Of a stretch of 64,000 nucleotides of DNA, positions 59,548 through 64,000 are shown one piece after another (within the stretch, counting starts at the first letter, position 1; every line of letters begins with the position of its first letter). The notes under the pieces were generated by a model. It ran no database searches. It was not told the DNA's origin and saw nothing but the letters and a program-made list of their open reading frames with translations. The stretch is from Streptomyces rubiginosohelvolus (GTDB lineage Bacteria > Actinomycetota > Actinomycetes > Streptomycetales > Streptomycetaceae): assembly GCF_014649875.1 (NCBI RefSeq), contig NZ_BMTW01000002.1:1-64000 (forward strand). The letters run 5' to 3'. The translations under genes and the position numbers were made by a program.

Positions 59548-59577
59548 ATTGTCCTGTGGGGCTGTCGGGCCGGTCAA
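59548..59577 (-). promoter_or_regulatory. Promoter of the organosulfur block
   Basis: Minus strand: TTGACC (59577-59572), an 18-bp spacer, GACAAT (59553-59548). The predicted start falls on the ATG of the leader ORF. Confidence 0.6.
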
Positions 59578-59653
59578 CAATGCAACGTTCTGAATTAAGT
59601 CGGGTTCCGCACCGGCCGGGAAACGAGTCCGGCGTACGGACCGGCGTACGGCT

Positions 59654-60973
59654 TCAGGAGACGGCGGGCAGCGCGGGCCAGGGCCCCAGCGGGTCGGTGT
59701 AGAGCGCGCCGAGCGCCACCGCACCACCTGCCGTGGCCAGCACCGAGCCGGTGAAGCTGCTGGGCACCACGGCCCGTTCCGGGTCGTCGCAGACCCAGGA
59801 GCGCCGCGCCACCTCGGCCCGCAGATCCGCCAGGCACTCCGGCAGGCGGCCGGCTCCCGGCTCGACGACCACGAGGACCTCCGGGTCGAACATGTCCAGC
59901 AGCAGGGCCGCGGCCCGGCCGACGAGCAGGGCCCGGCGACGGAAGAGTCCGAGGGCCCGCTCGTCCCCGGCCAGGGCTCCGTCGAGCAGTTCGGTGAACG
60001 ACCCGACGATCAGGCCCTGTTCGGCGGCTCGGCGCACCATGGCCCGCTCGGAGACCTCCGACTGGAGGCAGCCGGTACGGCCGCACGAACAGGGTTCGGC
60101 ACCGCCCGATCCGCCCGACCCGAGCGGCAGATGGGCCACGCTGCCCGCGCCGGAGCGGGGGCCCAGGTGCAGGCTCCCGGAGCTGGCGAACGCCGCGTCC
60201 ACCACGGCCCCGACGAAGAGCAGGACCGTACTGGCCCGGGTCGACGTCTCGCCGAACAGCTGCTCGGCGCGGGCCAACGCCCGGGAGTGGCTGTCCACAT
60301 GGACCGGGAGACCGGTGGCGGCTTCGAGGATCTCGCGCACCGGGACGTCCCGCCAGCCCAGGTGCGGATGCTCGACGACGACCCCGGCGGCCGGGTCCAC
60401 CCGGTGGCCGGTGGCGAAGCCGAGGGCGAGGACGGTCCGTCCTGCGGCGTGCGCGTCGACGAGGCGGGGCAGCCGGTCGGCCAGGTCGCGCAGCAGGGCG
60501 GGCCCGGTCGCCAGGCCGCGCGGGGAGCCGCCGGGGACGGTGGCGTAGGGGCCCCTCGCCCCGACGGCGTGCGGCTGCCGGTCCTCGGCGACGATCCGTC
60601 CGCGCAGGTCCATCAGCGAGACGGTGGAGTGCGCGACGGCGACATGGGCCCCGGCGACCAGGTAGCGGCCGGTGTCGATCTCCACGGGGATGTGGGGGCG
60701 GCCGAGCCCCTTGGGACCGGCGGTCTCCGCACCCTCGCGGACGAGGCCGCGCGCCAGCAGCTGCCCGACGTGGCCGGTGACCGCCGCCGGGGAGAGACCG
60801 GTGAGGCGGGCGACGGTGGAACGGGCGACGGGCCCGTGGTCGAGGATCGCGCCCAGCACGGAGCCGGTGCCCGGGACGCGGCGGGCGGGCCCGGCGGCCG
60901 GGATGTCCGAGCGGCGCAGAGGGGTGGTGGTGCGGCGGTGGGGCACGGGCGGACGCTTCACTGGTGTCTTCAC
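59654..60973 (-). CDS. ROK-family transcriptional regulator
   Basis: 439 residues from GTG at 60973 (GAGGA upstream). An N-terminal helix-turn-helix (about 45-90: GPVARSTVARLTGLSPAAVTGHVGQL) precedes a ROK domain. The zinc motif is CSCGRTGCLQ, keeping the three cysteines but ending in Gln where Glu is usual. The sugar kinase ATP-binding glycine motif is not seen, so it is a regulator, not a kinase. It lies between the organosulfur operon and a secreted nuclease, and is preceded by a sulfur-type leader peptide, which is unexpected for a sugar-sensing family. Confidence 0.9.
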   Translation of the reverse strand: MKTPVKRPPVPHRRTTTPLRRSDIPAAGPARRVPGTGSVLGAILDHGPVARSTVARLTGLSPAAVTGHVGQLLARGLVREGAETAGPKGLGRPHIPVEIDTGRYLVAGAHVAVAHSTVSLMDLRGRIVAEDRQPHAVGARGPYATVPGGSPRGLATGPALLRDLADRLPRLVDAHAAGRTVLALGFATGHRVDPAAGVVVEHPHLGWRDVPVREILEAATGLPVHVDSHSRALARAEQLFGETSTRASTVLLFVGAVVDAAFASSGSLHLGPRSGAGSVAHLPLGSGGSGGAEPCSCGRTGCLQSEVSERAMVRRAAEQGLIVGSFTELLDGALAGDERALGLFRRRALLVGRAAALLLDMFDPEVLVVVEPGAGRLPECLADLRAEVARRSWVCDDPERAVVPSSFTGSVLATAGGAVALGALYTDPLGPWPALPAVS

Positions 60974-61122
60974 AGGTCCTCGATGGCAGCGGGCCGTGCG
61001 GGAAGGCGTCCGGACGGAGCCTGGTGCCGAAAACCCTGCGGGGTTGCGGCTTCTCCCGTGGAACGGTCGCCCGGACACGCACCGGGAGGGCTCCGGTGGC
61101 GGTCGCGGTGGGCGGGGTGCGT

Positions 61123-61203
61123 TCAGGCCCGGTGACACGCCGCGGAGCACACGCGCTTCAGGTCGACATGACCTCGCGTCGTCAGGTGTGCGGATCGCTG
61201 CAT
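61123..61203 (-). CDS. Sulfur-type actinobacterial leader peptide
   Basis: 26 codons from ATG at 61203: it opens MQRSAHLTTR and continues GHVDLKRVCSAACHRA before TGA. H-[IV]-D-L-x-R-V-x-S-A-x-C is the widespread Streptomyces leader peptide normally found before sulfonate, cysteine or thiosulfate genes. A promoter -10 (TACGTT) ends seven bases upstream, so it is probably leaderless. It lies 149 bases ahead of the ROK gene. Too short for routine gene finding. Confidence 0.8.
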   Translation of the reverse strand: MQRSAHLTTRGHVDLKRVCSAACHRA

Positions 61204-61210
61204 GGCGCGC

Positions 61211-61251
61211 AACGTAGCCGGATCGGCGTAACCCGGTCAAACTGTTGACCG
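61211..61251 (-). promoter_or_regulatory. ROK promoter with CGGTCAA/TTGACCG inverted repeat
   Basis: Minus strand: TTGACC (61240-61235), 18-bp spacer, TACGTT (61216-61211). The -35 is one arm of the perfect inverted repeat CGGTCAA-ACTG-TTGACCG (61234-61251), a good candidate for autoregulation by the ROK protein. The rest of the divergent gap to 61494 shows no further gene. Confidence 0.65.
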
Positions 61252-61494
61252 CATGGTGGACGGCCGTCTCAGCAGGGCGTGTTGCCTCCTGTTGCCGCAC
61301 GTGGCGGGCGCGTGGCGGGGGTATGGCAGCGGCATGGCGGGCGTACGCAGCGGGTGTACGGGCGTCGGGCGGGACCGGGGAGACCTGCTCTCCATCCGGT
61401 TGATGCCGGGAATTAACCGATGATGCCTTGTCATGCCCCGTTCTACGCGCATAGCTTTTGCCCCTACTACTCAGTTCAGTTGGGGGCTCCTCCC

Positions 61495-63906
61495 GTGCAG
61501 ATATACAGATCCGGTTCCGTCCTGCTGACCGGCGCCGTCGCCGTCGCTCTCGCGGTGACCGCCCTGCCCGCCGCCCAGGCGGCGCCGTCGGCCACCGCCG
61601 TCATCTCCGAGGTGTACGGCGGTGGGGGCAACTCCGGCGCGACGCTGACCCGGGACTTCGTCGAGCTGGCCAACGCCGGCTCGGCGCCGTTCGAGGTCGG
61701 CGGCCTCAGCGTCCAGTACCTGCCGGGCAGCCCGTCGGCCGGATCGCAGTGGCAGGTCTCCGAGCTGTCCGGCTCGATCGCGCCCGGCGGCCGCTATCTG
61801 GTCGCGCAGGCCGCGGGCACCGGCGGCACGGTCGCGCTGCCCACCGCGGACGCCACCGGCACCGCCGCCATGGCGGCGGGCAGCGGCACCGTCGCCCTGG
61901 TCTCCGGGACAGCCCCGCTCACCTGCAAGTCGGCGGCGGACTGCGCGGCGGACACCCGGATCGTCGATCTGGTCGGGTACGGCTCCGCGGTCGTCCGGGA
62001 GGGCAGCGGCCCGGTCCCCGGCGCCTCGGCCACCGCGTCCGTCGCGCGCGCCGCCTCGCTCGCCGACACCGACGACAACGCCGCCGACCTCACCGCGGGC
62101 GCGCCCACCCCGGTCAACACCAAGGGCGAGACGTCCGGCGGCGGGCAGCCGCCGGAGGAGCCCGGCCCGACCGAGCCCGGCGACGTCCGGATCCACGACA
62201 TCCAGGGCACCACCCGCGTCTCCCCGCTGGAGGGCACGGCGGTCACCGGTGTCCCGGGCATCGTCACGGGCGTCCGGGCCGGCGGCTCGCGCGGCTTCTG
62301 GATCCAGGACACGGCACCCGACAACGACCCGCGCACCGGCGAGGGCCTGTTCGTCTACACGGGCTCCACCGCACCGACCGTGAAGGCCGGGGACTCCGTC
62401 CTGGTCAGCGGCAAGGTCGCGGAGTACTACCCGGGCACCGGCACCCAGTCGCTCACCCAGATCACCGCGCCCCGCGTCACCGTGCTCTCCTCCGGCAACG
62501 CGCTGCCCGCCCCGGTCGTCCTCGACGCCCGCTCGGTGCCCGGCCGTTACGTGCCCTCGGCGGACGGCGGGGCGATCGACGCGCTCCTGCTGGACCCGGC
62601 CACGTACGCCCTGGACCTGTACGAGGCGCTGGAGGGCTCCCGGATCCGGATCGCCGACACCCGGGTGACCGGGGCGACGACCGCGTACGACGAGATCTGG
62701 GTGACGGTCAAGCCGAAGGAGAACCCGACCCGGCGCGGCGGCACGCTCTACGCCTCGTACGAGGACCAGAACACCGGCCGCCTCAAGGTGATGTCGCTGG
62801 ACCCGGCGCAGCCGGTTCCGACGGCGAACGTGGGCGACGTGCTGAAGGGCCGCACCACCGGCGTACTCGACTACGCGAGCTACGGCGGCTACAACGTGCA
62901 GGCCACCGAGCTGGGCACGGTCGTCGACAACAAGCTGCGGCGCGAGGTGACCCGCAAGCAGAAGAAGGACGAGCTGGCGGTCGCCACGTACAACGTGGAG
63001 AACCTCGACGCGGGCGACGACCAGGCCAAGTTCGACACCCTGGCCGAGGGCGTCGCGGTCAACCTGTCCTCCCCCGACATCGTCTCGCTGGAGGAGATCC
63101 AGGACGACAACGGTGCGGTGAACGACGGCACGACGGGCTCCGAGGCGACGCTGAAGCGGTTCACGGACGCGGTCGTCGCGAAGGGCGGGCCGCGCTACGC
63201 CTGGCGCTACATCGCTCCCGAGAACAACAAGGACGGCGGCGAGCCGGGCGGCAACATCCGCAACGTCTTCCTCTACAACCCGAAGCGGGTCTCCTTCACC
63301 GACCGGCCGGGGGGCGACGCCACCACGCCGGTGCGGGCCGTCGACACCTGGCTGGGCGTCAAGCTGTCCGCGTCCCCGGGCCGGATCAACCCGGCGAGCC
63401 CGGCGTGGGCGGACAGCCGCAAGCCGCTGGTGGGCGAGTTCGTCTTCCGGGGCAAGCCGGTCTTCGTCATCGGCAACCACTTCGCTTCCAAGGGCGGCGA
63501 CCAGCCGCTGCACGGCCGCTACCAGGAGCCGACGCGGTCCTCGGAGACGAAGCGGATCCAGCAGGCCGCCGAGGTCAACACCTTCGTCACCTCACTGCTG
63601 AAGGCGGACCGGTCGGCGCGGGTCGTCGCGCTCGGGGACTTCAACGACTTCGAGTTCTCCCCGACGATGAAGGCGCTGACCAAGGGCAAGGCGCTGAAGC
63701 CGCTGATCAGCACCCTGCCCGTCGGCGAGCGGTACAGCTATGTCTTCGACGGCAACTCGCAGACGCTGGACCACATCCTGACGAGCCCCGGCGTCCGCCG
63801 CCTCGACTACGACGTGGTGCACATCAACGCCGAGTTCGCCGACCAGGCGAGCGACCACGACCCGCAGGTGGTGCGGATCAAGGTCGGCGGCCTCTGGCCC
63901 TGGTAG
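61495..63906 (+). CDS. Secreted lamin-tail/endonuclease-exonuclease-phosphatase protein
   Basis: 803 residues from GTG at 61495. The signal peptide (VLLTGAVAVALAVTALPAAQAAPS) leads into a lamin-tail domain (about 32-190: VISEVYGGGGNSGATLTRDFVELANAG), a Gly/Pro-rich linker, an OB-fold-like middle (about 220-480) and a C-terminal EEP domain (about 495-800). The EEP motifs are LAVATYNVENLD, DIVSLEEIQDDNG, VFVIGNHFASKGGD, VVALGDFNDFEFS and ASDHDPQVVRIK, with all metal and catalytic residues present. The architecture matches large extracellular DNases of Streptomyces that scavenge DNA. A strong terminator follows. Confidence 0.93.
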   Translation: MQIYRSGSVLLTGAVAVALAVTALPAAQAAPSATAVISEVYGGGGNSGATLTRDFVELANAGSAPFEVGGLSVQYLPGSPSAGSQWQVSELSGSIAPGGRYLVAQAAGTGGTVALPTADATGTAAMAAGSGTVALVSGTAPLTCKSAADCAADTRIVDLVGYGSAVVREGSGPVPGASATASVARAASLADTDDNAADLTAGAPTPVNTKGETSGGGQPPEEPGPTEPGDVRIHDIQGTTRVSPLEGTAVTGVPGIVTGVRAGGSRGFWIQDTAPDNDPRTGEGLFVYTGSTAPTVKAGDSVLVSGKVAEYYPGTGTQSLTQITAPRVTVLSSGNALPAPVVLDARSVPGRYVPSADGGAIDALLLDPATYALDLYEALEGSRIRIADTRVTGATTAYDEIWVTVKPKENPTRRGGTLYASYEDQNTGRLKVMSLDPAQPVPTANVGDVLKGRTTGVLDYASYGGYNVQATELGTVVDNKLRREVTRKQKKDELAVATYNVENLDAGDDQAKFDTLAEGVAVNLSSPDIVSLEEIQDDNGAVNDGTTGSEATLKRFTDAVVAKGGPRYAWRYIAPENNKDGGEPGGNIRNVFLYNPKRVSFTDRPGGDATTPVRAVDTWLGVKLSASPGRINPASPAWADSRKPLVGEFVFRGKPVFVIGNHFASKGGDQPLHGRYQEPTRSSETKRIQQAAEVNTFVTSLLKADRSARVVALGDFNDFEFSPTMKALTKGKALKPLISTLPVGERYSYVFDGNSQTLDHILTSPGVRRLDYDVVHINAEFADQASDHDPQVVRIKVGGLWPW

Positions 63907-63917
63907 GACGCGGGGCA

Positions 63918-63968
63918 CACGGCCCCGGCCGGCGGACCGAAGCTCAGGTCCGCCCGGCCGGGGCCGTG
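63918..63968 (+). terminator. Terminator after the secreted nuclease
   Basis: CACGGCCCCGGCCGG-CGGACC pairs with GGTCCG-C-CCGGCCGGGGCCGTG around an eight-base loop. Confidence 0.9.
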
Positions 63969-64000
63969 GCCTGGCGCGGCAGCACAACAGCACCGGTCGC

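Noticed and set aside
61234..61251. CGGTCAA-ACTG-TTGACCG as a further class B site
   Set aside because: Arms resemble class B, but the centre is four rather than five bases and the first positions differ; kept as a separate ROK-type operator candidate.
61380..61494. PHO box before the secreted nuclease
   Set aside because: A GGTTGATG/AACCGATG stretch looked similar at first but lacks the direct-repeat form of a Streptomyces PHO box.
1..64000. CRISPR array, tRNA, rRNA, insertion sequence or prophage
   Set aside because: No regularly spaced repeats, cloverleaf-type sequences, transposase or phage genes were seen; the tandem repeats at 55816 have no spacers.

Overview
The window is about 64 kb of high-GC actinobacterial chromosome. 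GTG starts, heavy use of G or C at third codon positions, twin-arginine and lipobox signal peptides, SMI1 and ROK proteins, a sugar ABC importer without its own ATPase, and close protein matches to Streptomyces families all point to Streptomyces. No rRNA, tRNA, transposase, prophage gene or CRISPR array was recognised.

The left half (1-37 kb) is organised around purine salvage and catabolism. It holds allantoinase (cut by the left edge) with a divergent IclR regulator (AllR type), a MobA-like cytidylyltransferase, malate synthase, two NCS2 nucleobase permeases flanking an 8-oxoguanine deaminase, and an operon for OHCU decarboxylase, HIU hydrolase and urate oxidase. After a carbohydrate island come hydroxypyruvate isomerase, tartronate semialdehyde reductase, catalase and glyoxylate carboligase. 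Together they can turn 8-oxoguanine, xanthine or urate into allantoin and allantoate, and carry the glyoxylate made further on (allantoicase would lie outside the window) into malate or glycerate. Catalase would remove the H2O2 made by urate oxidase. Two operator classes tie the scattered genes together. Class A is a tandem pair of 15-bp inverted repeats (TTCC-N7-GGAA type) spaced exactly 21 bp, found at allR, malate synthase, hyi and gcl. Class B is a 17-bp palindrome (TTCAAC-N5-GTTGAA type), found at allantoinase, malate synthase, the urate oxidase operon and catalase.

Inserted in or next to this region are an ABC exporter with a divergent histidine kinase/response regulator pair (2.1-5.9 kb), several singletons (SMI1/KNR4, a fibronectin III lipoprotein, a DinB-like protein, VOC and alpha/beta hydrolase genes; 9-13 kb), and a carbohydrate island (20.7-29.5 kb). 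The island has a lactonase-type propeller, a GntR/UTRA regulator, a lipoprotein binding protein with two permeases, a GH20 hexosaminidase and a secreted CBM3-GH16 protein.

From 37 to 50 kb lie mixed genes: a zinc-ribbon protein, GNAT, two translationally coupled acyl-CoA ligases with a divergent GAF-LuxR regulator, an AlkZ-like DNA glycosylase candidate, a DMT transporter, a glutathionyl-hydroquinone reductase coupled to an MFS exporter, a VOC protein and a secreted GH5 cellulase.

From 49.5 to 61.3 kb is an organosulfur block on the minus strand: flavin reductase, SsuA-, SsuC- and SsuB-like importer, an NtaA/DszA-type monooxygenase, a fused two-half ABC exporter and an aldo/keto reductase, mostly translationally coupled. 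It starts with a leaderless cysteine-containing upstream ORF. The neighbouring ROK regulator is preceded by a canonical actinobacterial sulfur leader peptide (HVDLKRVCSAACHRA), also apparently leaderless. The right end carries a large secreted lamin-tail/endonuclease-exonuclease-phosphatase protein.
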